DNA of 64,000 bases, taken from Microbacterium oryzae. GTDB taxonomy: Bacteria > Actinomycetota > Actinomycetes > Actinomycetales > Microbacteriaceae. The DNA is taken from positions 1,488,001 through 1,552,000 of the forward strand of contig NZ_CP032550.1 of the NCBI RefSeq assembly GCF_009735645.1, in the 5' to 3' direction. The notes below the pieces were generated by a model. The model was given only the letters and a program-made list of their open reading frames with translations, did not search any database and was not told where the DNA came from. The position numbers were made by a program, and so were the translations under genes. This document shows, one piece after another, positions 8,211 to 16,992 of this stretch. The first letter of the stretch is position 1. The number at the start of each line of letters is the position of its first letter.

Positions 8211-9398
8211 TTACCGCCTGACCTTCACGACGCTGGTGATGTTCGCGGTGTCGAGGGTGGCGGCGTCCTTCTTCCACGCGTCGTTGACGTTGTGGTGCGA
8301 CACCTCGTCGCGACGCGAGCGCAGGAACATGAAGATCGACAGGGCGATGAGCAGCCCCAGCACGATGAAGATGCCGCCGAGCCCGTCGAAGGCGCTGCCG
8401 AGCCACCAGCACGCGCCGCCCACGAGCGCGGCCGCCGGCAGCGTGACCACCCAGGCCACGGCCATCCGACCCGCCAGCTTCCAGCGGACCTCCGCGCCCT
8501 TGCGGCCGAGTCCGGTGCCGAGGATCGAGCCCGTGGCGACGTGCGTGGTCGACAGCGGCAGCCCGAGGTGGCTGGAGGTGAGGATGATCGCCGCGCTCGA
8601 GGTCTCCGCGGCGAGCCCCTGCGGCGCCGACAGCTCGACGAGCCCCTTGCCCAGGGTGCGGATGATGCGCCATCCGCCGAGGTAGGTGCCGAGCGCGATC
8701 GCGAGCGCGCAGGTGAGCTTCACCCAGAACGGCACGTCGTCCTCGGGGTTCACCGCGCCGTAGGCGATGAGCGCGAGGAAGATCACGCCCATCGTCTTCT
8801 GCGCGTCGTTGGTGCCGTGCGCGAGCGAGACGAGCGACGCCGACCCGATCTGGCCCCAGCGGAAGCCGCGCTCGGTGCGGCGCTCGGGCGAGCGGCGCGT
8901 GATCCGGTACACGAGCCAGGTGCCGACGCCCGCGACGAGAGCCGCGACGACCGGCGAGAGCACGGCGGGGATGAGGACCTTGCCGATGATGCCGCCCCAG
9001 ACGACGCCGTTCACGCCGTTGGCGACGCCCCACACCAGCGCGGATCCGACGAGACCCCCGAAGAGCGCGTGGCTCGAGGACGACGGCAGGCCGAAGAGCC
9101 ACGTCACGAGATTCCAGATGATCGCGCCGACCAGTCCGCAGAAGACGATGAGCATCAGCTCCTCGCCCTGCGCCTGGTTCAGGTCGACGACGTCTCCCCC
9201 GACGGTCTTCGCGACCTCGATCGACAGGAACGCGCCGACGAGGTTCAGCACCGCCGACAGCGCGACCGCGACCTTCGGCCGGAGAGCCCCGGTCGCGATG
9301 GACGTGGCCATCGCGTTGCCCGTGTCGTGGAACCCGTTGGTGAAGTCGAATGCCAGGGCGGTGACGACCACCAGCAGGAGGACGAAGAGCTCTTCCAC
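8211..9398 (-). CDS. PiT family inorganic phosphate permease (copy 2)
   Basis: A 395-residue PiT permease with GFHDTGNAMATSIATGAL and SLAHGTNDAQKTMG at the same places as copy 1. It is about six residues longer, mainly in the cytoplasmic C-terminal tail (MFLRSRRDEVSHHNVND). No PHO-box-like repeat is evident in the ~40 clean bases upstream, so the two copies may be expressed under different conditions. Substrate call rests on family knowledge. Confidence 0.92.
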   Translation of the reverse strand: MEELFVLLLVVVTALAFDFTNGFHDTGNAMATSIATGALRPKVAVALSAVLNLVGAFLSIEVAKTVGGDVVDLNQAQGEELMLIVFCGLVGAIIWNLVTWLFGLPSSSSHALFGGLVGSALVWGVANGVNGVVWGGIIGKVLIPAVLSPVVAALVAGVGTWLVYRITRRSPERRTERGFRWGQIGSASLVSLAHGTNDAQKTMGVIFLALIAYGAVNPEDDVPFWVKLTCALAIALGTYLGGWRIIRTLGKGLVELSAPQGLAAETSSAAIILTSSHLGLPLSTTHVATGSILGTGLGRKGAEVRWKLAGRMAVAWVVTLPAAALVGGACWWLGSAFDGLGGIFIVLGLLIALSIFMFLRSRRDEVSHHNVNDAWKKDAATLDTANITSVVKVRR

Positions 9399-9442
9399 GT
9401 CGTCTATTGTCCACCCCGCGACTGGGTGCTCGGCGCCGCGGT

Positions 9443-9509
9443 CTCAGGGTCGGATCAGACGCCGGCTCGGGGTCGGATCAAGCGTGGTCTCGGGGTCTGA
9501 TCAGGCGAC
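9443..9509. repeat. Three-copy 23-bp tandem repeat at the rsrA 3' end
   Basis: Units begin at 9443, 9466 and 9489, each close to CTCGGGGTCGGATCA plus 8 variable bases. The last unit contains the rsrA stop codon (inside TGATCA). It fills most of the gap between rsrA and the PiT copy 2 start. Confidence 0.7.
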
Positions 9510-9752
9510 GCTGTGCGCGGCGCGCAGCTTCGCGAGGACCTGGTCGCGCAGCTTCTCGGGGGCGACCTCCTCGCGGCACGAGCGCTGGATTGCCTCGGTC
9601 AGCGTGTTCTCGACGAGCACCTCGTCCTGACATGCCGGGCAGCCCTCGATGTGCTCCTTGATCTCCGTGTGCTGGGTGTGGCACAGCTCCACGGCGCCCC
9701 GGAGGTACGCCTCGAGGTCCTGTCGGGCCTTCTCGCAGCCGCAGTCGGTCAT
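9501..9752 (-). CDS. rsrA: Zinc-binding anti-sigma factor RsrA-like
   Basis: An 83-residue ZAS-family anti-sigma factor that holds the thiol-stress sigma factor inactive until oxidised. The zinc/redox motif H-x3-C-x2-C is present as HIEGCPAC (about residues 33-40), and an extra CGC at residues 4-6 matches mycothiol-system anti-sigma proteins. The start ATG at 9752 overlaps the sigma factor stop (ATGA), giving coupled, equimolar synthesis. The C-terminal helix ([13 protein letters not shown]) probably contacts the sigma factor. Confidence 0.9.
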   Translation of the reverse strand: MTDCGCEKARQDLEAYLRGAVELCHTQHTEIKEHIEGCPACQDEVLVENTLTEAIQRSCREEVAPEKLRDQVLAKLRAAHSVA

Positions 9753-10432
9753 TTCTTCGCTCCTGTCTCGGCGGCCGAGATGCCTCGCTCGGCCGCGTAG
9801 TCGGTCAGCAGTCCGCGCAGCAGTCGCCGGCCCCGGTGCAGGCGGCTCATGACGGTGCCGATGGGGGTCTTCATGATGTCGGCGATCTCCTGGTAGGCGA
9901 AGCCCTCGACGTCGGCGAGGTACACCGCCATCCGGAAGTCGTCGGGGATGGACTGCAGCGCGTCCTTCACGACGGAGGCCGGCATCCGGTCGATGGCCTC
10001 GGCCTCGGCGGACCGGCTGCTCATCGCGGTGGTGGACTCCGCGCCGCCGAGCTGCCAGTCCTGGAGATCGTCGATCGTCCCCTGGTACGGCTCGCGCTGC
10101 TTCTTGCGATAGGTGTTGATGTAGGTGTTCGTCAGGATCCGGTACAGCCACGCCTTGAGGTTCGTGCCCTGGGTGAAGGACGACCACGACGCGAACGCCT
10201 TGACGAAGGTCTCCTGGACGAGGTCGGCCGCGTCGGGCGGATTCCGGGTCATCCGCATCGCCGCACCGTAGAGCTGGTCCATGAAGGGGAGCGCCTGCTC
10301 TTCGAACTGCGTGCGCGCGTCGACCGGGGAAGACTGTGCGTCGCTCATGATCGGAGAGTCTAGGCGCGAGGAGGCGAGCTCGTCGGGCGCATGATCCTCC
10401 GCGACGCGCGGATCCGCAAGGGTGGCGTTCAT
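9749..10432 (-). CDS. sigR: ECF sigma factor SigR/SigH type
   Basis: A 227-residue ECF sigma factor for the oxidative (disulfide) stress response. Region 2 reads [20 protein letters not shown] with [10 protein letters not shown], and region 4 reads [20 protein letters not shown] with [12 protein letters not shown]. Two starts are possible: ATG 10432, with an AGGAG four bases before it, gives the long form; ATG 10348 (MSDAQSS) gives 199 residues but has no visible ribosome site. A SigR-type promoter at 10463-10489 would place the message start just before 10432, favouring the long form after stress. Paired with rsrA. Confidence 0.9.
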   Translation of the reverse strand: MNATLADPRVAEDHAPDELASSRLDSPIMSDAQSSPVDARTQFEEQALPFMDQLYGAAMRMTRNPPDAADLVQETFVKAFASWSSFTQGTNLKAWLYRILTNTYINTYRKKQREPYQGTIDDLQDWQLGGAESTTAMSSRSAEAEAIDRMPASVVKDALQSIPDDFRMAVYLADVEGFAYQEIADIMKTPIGTVMSRLHRGRRLLRGLLTDYAAERGISAAETGAKK

Positions 10433-10462
10433 TCGACTCCTCTCGTGCATTCAGTAGGGTGG

Positions 10463-10489
10463 AACGCGATGACTGCGCGTGGGTATTCC
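10463..10489 (-). promoter_or_regulatory. SigR/SigH-type promoter for sigR-rsrA
   Basis: On the minus strand the -35 element GGAAT occupies 10489-10485 and GTT 10465-10463, with 19 bases between (18 to CGTT). This is the established SigR/SigH consensus. The message would start near 10456, about 24 bases before the long sigR start. The site spans the aroA start codon (10469-10471) on the other strand. Confidence 0.7.
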
Positions 10490-11824
10490 CTCGACGGCAG
10501 CGATGCCGCGAAAAGACCGCAGGGCGCCTATCGGGCTCCCACAGCCGAACGCGCCCTGAGTGCGACGCTGGCCGTTCCCGGATCGAAGTCGCTCACGAAC
10601 CGAGAGCTCGTGCTCGCGGCGATCGCGGAGGGGCCGAGCACGCTGCACCGGCCGCTGCACTCCGACGACTCGCGTCGCATGATCGAGGCGCTCGGCGCCC
10701 TCGGCGTGGAGATCGAGGAGGTCGACGGCGACAGCCCGTTCGGCCCCGACCTGCACGTGACGCCCGCCGCTCCCCTGCGCGGCGGCGGCACCATCGACTC
10801 CGGTCAGGCCGGCACCGTCATGCGCTTCATCGCGCCGCTGGCGGGCCTCGCGAACGGCGACGTGTACGTCACCGCGCACGAGAGCGCGCTGCACCGCCCG
10901 ATGGGCGGCATGATCAAGGCCCTCCGCGACCTCGGCGTCGACATCGACGACGGCGGCCACTGGTCGCTGCCGTTCCGCGTGCACGGCCACGGGCACCTGC
11001 GCGGCGGCGAGATCGACATCGACGCATCGGCGTCGAGCCAGTTCGTCTCGGGGCTGCTGCTGGCAGCGCCCCGCTTCGACGTGGGCCTGCGCCTGCGCCA
11101 CGTCGGCGCGCGCCTGCCCAGCGTGCCGCACATCGACATGACCATCGAGTCGCTCGCGCGGCGCGGCGTGCTCGTCGAGCGCTCCGGCCACGACGAGTGG
11201 ATCGTGCCGGCCGGACCCGTGCGCGCGAAGGACATCGCGATCGAGCCGGACCTGTCGAACGCCGCGCCGTTCCTGGGCGCCGCGCTCATCGCGGGCGGCC
11301 ACGTCACGGTCACCGGATGGCCGGCGCACTCCACCCAGCCGGGTGCGCACCTCACCGAGATCCTCGCGGCGATGGGCGCACGCGTCAGCCGACGCTCCGG
11401 TAACCTGACCGTCTCCGCGGGCAAGGCCATCCAGGGGGTCGACCTCGACCTGTCGGGCGTGAGCGAGCTCACCCCCACACTCGTGGGCCTCGCCGCCTGC
11501 GCCGACGGGCCATCCACCTTCCGCGGCATCGCGCACATCCGCGGCCACGAGACCGACCGTCTCGCGGCGCTCGCGGCGAACCTGCGCGCGGTCGGCGGCG
11601 AGGCCGAGGAGCTGCCCGACGGCATCCGCATCATCCCGCGCGAGCTGACCGGCGGCACGTGGCGCGCGTTCCACGACCACCGCATGGCGACGACCGGCGC
11701 GCTCATCGGCATCCGGACGCCCGGGGTCGTCGTCGACGATATCGGCACCACCGCGAAGACGCTGCCCGAGTTCGTCCAGCTGTGGGAGGGCATGCTGCGC
11801 GGGCCCCGGAGCACCTCCGCGTGA
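10469..11824 (+). CDS. aroA: 3-phosphoshikimate 1-carboxyvinyltransferase
   Basis: EPSP synthase, 451 residues, joins shikimate-3-phosphate and phosphoenolpyruvate in aromatic amino acid synthesis. Visible motifs: PGSKSLTNRELVL (residues 37-49, phosphate binding), DSGQAGTVMRF and FHDHRMATTGALIG near the C-terminus. The start ATG 10469 follows AGGGTGGAA; longer in-frame starts would run back through the sigR 5' region. It is followed by rsgA with a GTGA overlap. Divergent from sigR, with the sigR promoter lying over its first codons. Confidence 0.96.
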   Translation: MTARGYSLDGSDAAKRPQGAYRAPTAERALSATLAVPGSKSLTNRELVLAAIAEGPSTLHRPLHSDDSRRMIEALGALGVEIEEVDGDSPFGPDLHVTPAAPLRGGGTIDSGQAGTVMRFIAPLAGLANGDVYVTAHESALHRPMGGMIKALRDLGVDIDDGGHWSLPFRVHGHGHLRGGEIDIDASASSQFVSGLLLAAPRFDVGLRLRHVGARLPSVPHIDMTIESLARRGVLVERSGHDEWIVPAGPVRAKDIAIEPDLSNAAPFLGAALIAGGHVTVTGWPAHSTQPGAHLTEILAAMGARVSRRSGNLTVSAGKAIQGVDLDLSGVSELTPTLVGLAACADGPSTFRGIAHIRGHETDRLAALAANLRAVGGEAEELPDGIRIIPRELTGGTWRAFHDHRMATTGALIGIRTPGVVVDDIGTTAKTLPEFVQLWEGMLRGPRSTSA

Positions 11825-12873
11825 GCTGGCTCGACGACGCCGACGATCTCGACGACGAGTTCGACGAGTTCGACGAGTCCAGCATCCGGGTGCGGCCGAA
11901 CCCGAAGGGCAACCGGCCGCGCACGAAGCGGCGGCCCGCGCACGACGACGCCCGCATCGCGCGCGTGCTGGGGGTGGACCGCGGCCGCTACACCGTGCTC
12001 GTGGACGAGGACGGCCCCGACGAGCACGAGTCGACCGCCGCCCGCGCGCGAGAGCTGCGGCGCACGCCGATCGTCACGGGCGACCGCGCGCGCGTCGTGG
12101 GCGACACGTCGGGCCAGGAGGGCACGCTCGGGCGCATCGTCGGCATCGAGGAGCGCACGTCGCTCCTCCGCCGGAGCGCCGACGACACCGACCAGGTCGA
12201 GCGCGTGGTCGTGGCCAACGCCGACCAGATGCTCGTCGTCGTTGCGGCGGCCGACCCGGAGCCCCGCCCCCGTCTCGTGGACCGCTACCTCGTCGCGGCG
12301 CTCGACGCGGGCATCCGCCCCCTGCTCGTCGTGACGAAGACCGACCTCGCCGACCCCTCGGCCTTCCTCGAGCACTTCGACGGACTGCCCGACCTGCGGG
12401 TCTTCCGCAGCGCGCGCGACGAGACCCCGATCGACGAGATCGGCCGCGCGCTCGTCGGGCACTCGACCGTGTTCGTGGGGCACTCGGGCGTCGGCAAGTC
12501 GACGCTCGTGAACGCGCTGGTGCCGACCGCGGGTCGTGCGACGGGGCACGTGAACCTCGTCACCGGTCGCGGGCGCCACACGTCGTCGTCGACCGTCTCG
12601 CTGCGCTATCAGGGCGCGGATGGCCGGGGCTGGGTCATCGACACCCCGGGCGTCCGCTCGTTCGGGCTCGGGCACGTGGACCCCGCGAACATCCTGCGGG
12701 CGTACCCCGACCTCGACGCGGTGGCCGAGGAGTGCCCGCGCGGGTGCACGCACCTCCCGGACGCCCCCGACTGCGCGCTGAACGAGGCCGTCGCCGCGGG
12801 AACCCTGCCCGCCGGCCGCCTGGACTCGCTGCAGCGCCTGCTGGAGACGTTCGCGGGGCGCCCGGAGTACTGA
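11821..12873 (+). CDS. rsgA: Ribosome small-subunit GTPase RsgA
   Basis: A 350-residue circularly permuted GTPase that assists late 30S maturation. Order seen: acidic N-terminus (DDADDLDDEFDEFDE), OB-fold (about 45-110), NADQMLVVVAAADPEP, G4 TKTDLAD, P-loop GHSGVGKST (about 220), DTPGVRSFG, then the zinc motif CPRGCTHLPDAPDC near the end. The start is GTG 11821, overlapping aroA by GTGA. The aroA-rsgA order is common in actinobacteria. Confidence 0.94.
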   Translation: MSWLDDADDLDDEFDEFDESSIRVRPNPKGNRPRTKRRPAHDDARIARVLGVDRGRYTVLVDEDGPDEHESTAARARELRRTPIVTGDRARVVGDTSGQEGTLGRIVGIEERTSLLRRSADDTDQVERVVVANADQMLVVVAAADPEPRPRLVDRYLVAALDAGIRPLLVVTKTDLADPSAFLEHFDGLPDLRVFRSARDETPIDEIGRALVGHSTVFVGHSGVGKSTLVNALVPTAGRATGHVNLVTGRGRHTSSSTVSLRYQGADGRGWVIDTPGVRSFGLGHVDPANILRAYPDLDAVAEECPRGCTHLPDAPDCALNEAVAAGTLPAGRLDSLQRLLETFAGRPEY

Positions 12874-12943
12874 GCCCGCGCCGGGGTTGCGTCGCTCGGG
12901 GTTCTGCGGTTCGCGGGGTCCTGCGTCTCGCGGGGTTTGCGGC

Positions 12944-12999
12944 TCGCCAGTGCGGGCGACGCGGTTCGCGGGCTGAAAGCGTGTCGCCCGCACTGGCGA
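12944..12999. repeat. Palindromic element, copy A
   Basis: Perfect 17-base arms, 12944-12960 (TCGCCAGTGCGGGCGAC) and 12983-12999, ~70 bases after rsgA. The same arm sequence recurs at 29461, 45376 and 57675, each just after the 3' end of a gene. Confidence 0.85.
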
Positions 13000-13002
13000 A
13001 TC

Positions 13003-13294
13003 GGGCTGTGGAGGCATAACCGCAGAACGGCACCACTGAGCGAGCCACCCCGGACTCGATGGAGCCGAACGCGCCGATTCAAGGCCCAGAACGACACAAC
13101 CGCACCACCGAACGAGCCCGCACGAAACTCGATGGTGCCGAACTGGCCGATTCAAGGCCCAGAACGACACAACCGCACCACCGAACGAAGCACCCTGCGA
13201 CTCGGCAGTGCCGAACTCGCCGAATCCCGGCTCATAACGCCAGAACCGCACCACCGAACCGGGACCGTGAGCCCGGCTCGGCAGCGCCGCCCGA
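13003..13294. repeat. 73-bp tandem repeat, about four units
   Basis: This lies in the only gene-free gap longer than 300 bases (12874-13295). Units start near 13003, 13076, 13149 and 13222. The middle two are nearly identical over GATTCAAGGCCCAGAACGAC and ACAACCGCACCACCGAACGA; the outer two are degenerate but keep ACCGCACCACCGAAC-like ends. Reading frames across it lack the codon bias of neighbouring genes, so it looks non-coding. The start of the gap (12874-12943) has degenerate CGGGGTTCTGCGGTT-like short repeats. Confidence 0.8.
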
Positions 13295-13295
13295 G

Positions 13296-14450
13296 TCACT
13301 CCGGCAGGGCGAGCACCGGCGCGAGCTCCTCGCGCGTCAGGGTCATCAGCGGACCCGCCGGATCGATGAGCACGCCGCCGAGCTCCTCGTGATCGCGCAG
13401 CATCTTCGCGAGCTTCGGCACCTGGATCGGCAGCGCCTTCTCGCCGCGACCCTGCGCGACGACCTCGAGCGGGTGCGAATGGAGCTGCACGAGCCGTGTG
13501 CCGTCCGCCAGACGTGCCTCGGCGATCCCCATCTTCTTGTCGTCCTCGGCGAGCGCGCCGACGGCGACCCACAGCGGCGGGGCCTCGGCCAGCAGCGCGG
13601 CGACCTTGTGCGGGGTGTCGGCCTCGCGCGGTGCGGCCAGCAGCGCCTTGAGCCGGAACTCCGGGTCGGCCTGCGTCATCGCCTGCTCGACGATGTCGCG
13701 CGGCAGCACGACGCGGCGCGGCGCGGAGTTGTTGTCGATGATGATCCCGCCGAAGTCGGCCTTCAGCAGCTGCTGCAGCAGCGCCGACACCGGCTGCGCG
13801 ACCGCGGACGTCTCGGCGTCGCCGTCGCTCTGCACGGCCTCGCGCAGCGCCCTGCCCGAGCTGAACGCGACCATGAAGTTCTGGTCGCCGACGCGCGCGA
13901 TGCCGAATGTCACCGGCTTGCCCTCGGAGATCTGCTGGCGCGCGTCGCCCTTCACGCGCAGGAACACGTGCCCCTGCAGCATCTGCCGCAGCACGCCGAG
14001 CACCTGCGCGCCCGTCGGCTTCTCCGGCAGCGCGGCGAGCGCGTCGCGCAGCAGCGCGTTGTCGCGCAGCCCGGGAACCGTCTCGAGAACGGTGGGCGGC
14101 GCGGCGGGCGCCTTCGGCAGCTCGGGTCGCGCGGCGGGCGTCGGCTGCGGGGCGGATGGCCGCTGCTGGGGCGCGGCCGACGGCGCGGCGGGGGCGGATG
14201 GCTGGGGCTGAGCGGGGGCGGACGCCGACTCGGCGGACGGCTGCTCCTCCGACGGGGGCGCGACCTGCGGGCCCGACGAGCCGACGCCACGGAAGGCGGA
14301 GAACGAGATGCCGACCTCGGGCGCGCTGTCGGTCGAAGCCTCGGCGGGCTGCTCAGCGGCCGCCGCAGCGGCCCCCGATCCTTCGACGGGGGTCGAGGTC
14401 GCCTCCTCCGCCGTGGGGTCGGTCTTCTTCTTCTTCGAGAACAGGCCCAT
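13296..14450 (-). CDS. SseB-domain protein
   Basis: A 384-residue soluble protein. The N-terminus is basic (MGLFSKKKK) followed by ~100 residues of Pro/Ala/Ser/Gln-rich low complexity, then an SseB N-terminal-like domain (about 125-235, with HVFLRVKGDARQQ and NFMVAFSSGRALREA) and an SseB C-terminal-like domain (about 240-384, with HSHPLEV and LGGVLIDPAGP). The role of this family in actinobacteria is unknown; the link to type III secretion in the name does not apply here. Its 3' end abuts the 73-bp repeat array. Confidence 0.78.
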   Translation of the reverse strand: MGLFSKKKKTDPTAEEATSTPVEGSGAAAAAAEQPAEASTDSAPEVGISFSAFRGVGSSGPQVAPPSEEQPSAESASAPAQPQPSAPAAPSAAPQQRPSAPQPTPAARPELPKAPAAPPTVLETVPGLRDNALLRDALAALPEKPTGAQVLGVLRQMLQGHVFLRVKGDARQQISEGKPVTFGIARVGDQNFMVAFSSGRALREAVQSDGDAETSAVAQPVSALLQQLLKADFGGIIIDNNSAPRRVVLPRDIVEQAMTQADPEFRLKALLAAPREADTPHKVAALLAEAPPLWVAVGALAEDDKKMGIAEARLADGTRLVQLHSHPLEVVAQGRGEKALPIQVPKLAKMLRDHEELGGVLIDPAGPLMTLTREELAPVLALPE

Positions 14451-14499
14451 GCGCCCAGCCTACGGGGCGATCACCCGGGGAGCGGCGCCTCCCCGCCGC

Positions 14500-15369
14500 T
14501 CATTCCGGCTCATCCGCGAGGTACTCGCTGATGGCCTCGAACGCGCGCGCCCGCGCCCGCGCGCCCCGTGCCCCCAGACGCTCGCCGATGGCCATGACGA
14601 GCGCCTCGAGGAAGATCGCATGCGCGACGCGGGAGGTCTGCTCGAGCTCCTCGCGGAAGCTCGCCCCTCCTGCCACGAGCAGCACGTCGTCGCTGACCCG
14701 GGCGAGCGCGGTGCCGTGGAACGAGGTGATGGCGACGACGTGCGCGCCGGCGCGCGCGGCGGCGTCGGCCGCCGCGACCGTGTCGCGGCTCGACCCGCTG
14801 GCGCTGATCGCCACGACGGCGTCGCCCGCCCCCAGACCGCGCGCGACGATGAGCTGCGCCAGCGCGTCGGGCTGATACTCCGCGACCCGCCCCTGGGCCG
14901 TCAGCCGCAGCGCGAGATCGACTCCGAGGGGGCCGGACAGCCCCGACGCCACGACGACGAGCCGCCGCGCGTCGACGACGGCCGCCACGGCGGAGTCGAG
15001 GCGCGCCGCATCCAGCAGGCTCGTGAGCTCGGGCACCAGCCGTGCCACCCGGGCGACGCCGCGCTGCATGGCTCCGAGGGCGCCGGTTCCGGTCTCCTCC
15101 GTCATCTCCTCGCGGCGTTGCGCGAGTTCGGCGGCGAGGGCGACCCGCAGCTGCGGGAAGCCCCGATAGCCGAGCGCCTGACACAGCCGCACCACGCTGC
15201 TGCGCCCCACCCCGACGACGTCGGCCAGCTGCTGCGCGGTCATCTCCACGACGTCGGCGGCGCGCTCGACGAGGACCTCCGCGATCCGGAGATCCGCCGC
15301 ACCGAGCATCTTCCGCTGCGCGGCGATTCGGGTGGTGGGCCCCACCACGGGGGCGCCTGGCTCAGTCAC
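14500..15369 (-). CDS. MurR/RpiR family transcriptional regulator
   Basis: A 289-residue regulator: N-terminal HTH_6 domain (residues ~15-95, with MTAQQLADVVGVGRSSVVRL) and a SIS domain (~130-260) with RLVVVASGLSGPLG and the phosphosugar-site motif VAISASGSSRDTV. SIS regulators usually sense phosphorylated sugars or similar phosphate esters. The GTG start at 15369 overlaps the last permease gene by 8 bases, making it the final gene of the HAD-phnDCEE operon, so it is likely the local regulator. Ligand unknown. Confidence 0.88.
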   Translation of the reverse strand: MTEPGAPVVGPTTRIAAQRKMLGAADLRIAEVLVERAADVVEMTAQQLADVVGVGRSSVVRLCQALGYRGFPQLRVALAAELAQRREEMTEETGTGALGAMQRGVARVARLVPELTSLLDAARLDSAVAAVVDARRLVVVASGLSGPLGVDLALRLTAQGRVAEYQPDALAQLIVARGLGAGDAVVAISASGSSRDTVAAADAAARAGAHVVAITSFHGTALARVSDDVLLVAGGASFREELEQTSRVAHAIFLEALVMAIGERLGARGARARARAFEAISEYLADEPE

Positions 15370-16189
15370 GTCGGAAGGCCCCTTCGGTGAGGCGACGGCG
15401 GATGGTCGCCGACAGCGCGTCGACGGCCATCGTAACGACGACCACCACGATGAGGAGCACGCCGACCGTCGACCAGTCGCGGTACTGGGTGTAGCTCGTG
15501 AGCATGTCGCCGATCCCGCCCACGCCGATGAGACCGAGCACCGCACTCGATCGCACGTTGATCTCGAAGCGGTACAGCCAGAATGAGAGGAAGTCCGCCG
15601 AGACCTCCGGCCACACGCCCCACCGCACGACCTGGGCGGTCGAACCGCCGGCTGCCCGCGCGGCCTCGGCCGCGCCGCGCGGAGCGGCCTCGATCGCCTC
15701 GTAGCCCCACTTGCCGAGCGTCCCGATCCCGTTGACCGCGAGAGCGAGGGCCCCGGTGAGCGGCGTGAGCCCGGTGACCGAGAGGATGACGATGGCGATG
15801 ATGATCTCGGGCACGGCGCGGATGAGCGCGAAGAGCCCGCGCAGCGGCGCCCGCAGCCAGGCGGGGCCGATCCCCCGCGCGGCGAGGAACGACAGCGGGA
15901 ACGCCAGCAGCGCCCCGAGGACGGTGCCCACCCATGCCATCGCGAGGCTGTTCCAGGTCTGCCGCAGCGCGTCGGGGAGCTTGGCCCAGTTCGGGTCGTG
16001 GAACATCAGCCACAGGTAGCGCAGGATCTGGGCGGGAAGGTCGCCGAGCCGATCCCAGGGGATCTGCACCGACCAGAACGCGACGACGACCGTCACGGTG
16101 ACGACGCCGATGACGATGGCCCGCACCGGGTGCGCTGGGGGGCGGGGCGGATCGACGACGCGGCGGGAGGCGGTGAGGAGGGCGGTCAT
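15362..16189 (-). CDS. phnE: Phosphonate-type ABC permease PhnE (second)
   Basis: A 275-residue permease with the family-specific EAA segment GTLGKWGYEAIEAAPRGAAEAARAAGG and the C-terminal GLIGVGGIGDML. Start ATG 16189 overlaps the first permease (ATGA). It forms a heterodimeric channel with the product of 16186-16992. Family members carry phosphonates, phosphite or phosphate esters; no carbon-phosphorus lyase genes are in this window. Confidence 0.88.
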   Translation of the reverse strand: MTALLTASRRVVDPPRPPAHPVRAIVIGVVTVTVVVAFWSVQIPWDRLGDLPAQILRYLWLMFHDPNWAKLPDALRQTWNSLAMAWVGTVLGALLAFPLSFLAARGIGPAWLRAPLRGLFALIRAVPEIIIAIVILSVTGLTPLTGALALAVNGIGTLGKWGYEAIEAAPRGAAEAARAAGGSTAQVVRWGVWPEVSADFLSFWLYRFEINVRSSAVLGLIGVGGIGDMLTSYTQYRDWSTVGVLLIVVVVVTMAVDALSATIRRRLTEGAFRRD

Positions 16190-16992
16190 ACGAGTCGCTT
16201 TCGGGCCAGGGCGCTCGCACCCTCGAGGAGGAGGACGATGAGCAGGATCTCGAGGATGATCAGCGAGAGCTGGTCGTACCGGTAGAAGGTGCGCACGGCA
16301 TCGATGAGCAGGCCCATCCCGCCGGCTCCGACGAGACCCAGCACGCTGGACGCGCGGACGTTGAGCTCGAGCGTGTACAGCGTCTGATTGAGGAACGCCG
16401 GCCACGCGTCGGGGAGCGCCATGGTCCGGATGATCTGCGCGCGCCATCCGCCGACGGCCGTCCCCGCCTCGAGCGGTCCGGTCGGATTCGCCTCGACGGC
16501 CTCGGAGACGAGCTTGACGATGATCCCGACGTTGAACAGGACCAGCGCGATGATGCCGGGCAGTGCCCCCACGCCGACCATGGCGACGAGCACGGCCGCG
16601 TACAGCAGGTCGGGGACGGCGCGCACGACGTTGAGCGCGGCCCGCACGGCCCCGCGCAGCCAGGGGTGCGGATTCGTCGTCCGGGCGGCGAGGAACACGA
16701 GCGGGAGCGACACCGTCGCGCCGATCGCCGTGGCGATGACCGCCATCTGCAGCGTCTCGAGGAGCGGGGCGACCGTCCGCGGAAGGATGCTCCAGTCCGG
16801 CACGAGGAGGAGGGCCACCTTATCGGCCGCGTTCCGCCAGTTGCGGGCGATCGCCGCGATGTCGAAGTCGACCCCGATGCCCGGGAGCATCGTCACCACC
16901 GTGATCGCGACGACGGCCGCGAGCGCGGCGATGCGCCGCCCTCGTCCGCGCGGCCGCGGCGGCAGGACGAACGCCCGCGGCGGCGCGCTCAC
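16186..16992 (-). CDS. phnE: Phosphonate-type ABC permease PhnE (first)
   Basis: A 268-residue permease, paralogous to the one that follows, with [20 protein letters not shown] and [14 protein letters not shown]. Arginine-rich N-terminus precedes the first helix at ~23. Start GTG 16992 overlaps the ATPase stop as GTGA. Two separate PhnE subunits in one operon is a usual arrangement. Confidence 0.88.
   Translation of the reverse strand: MSAPPRAFVLPPRPRGRGRRIAALAAVVAITVVTMLPGIGVDFDIAAIARNWRNAADKVALLLVPDWSILPRTVAPLLETLQMAVIATAIGATVSLPLVFLAARTTNPHPWLRGAVRAALNVVRAVPDLLYAAVLVAMVGVGALPGIIALVLFNVGIIVKLVSEAVEANPTGPLEAGTAVGGWRAQIIRTMALPDAWPAFLNQTLYTLELNVRASSVLGLVGAGGMGLLIDAVRTFYRYDQLSLIILEILLIVLLLEGASALARKRLV

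Noticed and set aside
6558..9500. 980-codon open frame on the plus strand opposite the two phosphate permease genes
   Set aside because: It is antisense to two well-supported membrane-protein genes, is rich in Arg/Asp/Glu/His/Ala without any domain, and exists because third-position GC bias suppresses stops.
12609..13097. Small proteins encoded by the 73-bp repeat region
   Set aside because: Frames on both strands lack ribosome sites and coding bias, and peptide sequences change frame between units.
13003..13294. CRISPR array
   Set aside because: The 73-bp units are repeated as wholes, with no unique spacers between short repeats and no cas genes.
10804..13572. 922-codon minus-strand frame across aroA, rsgA and the tandem repeat
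   Set aside because: Antisense to two conserved enzymes and passes through the 73-bp repeats; no recognisable domain.
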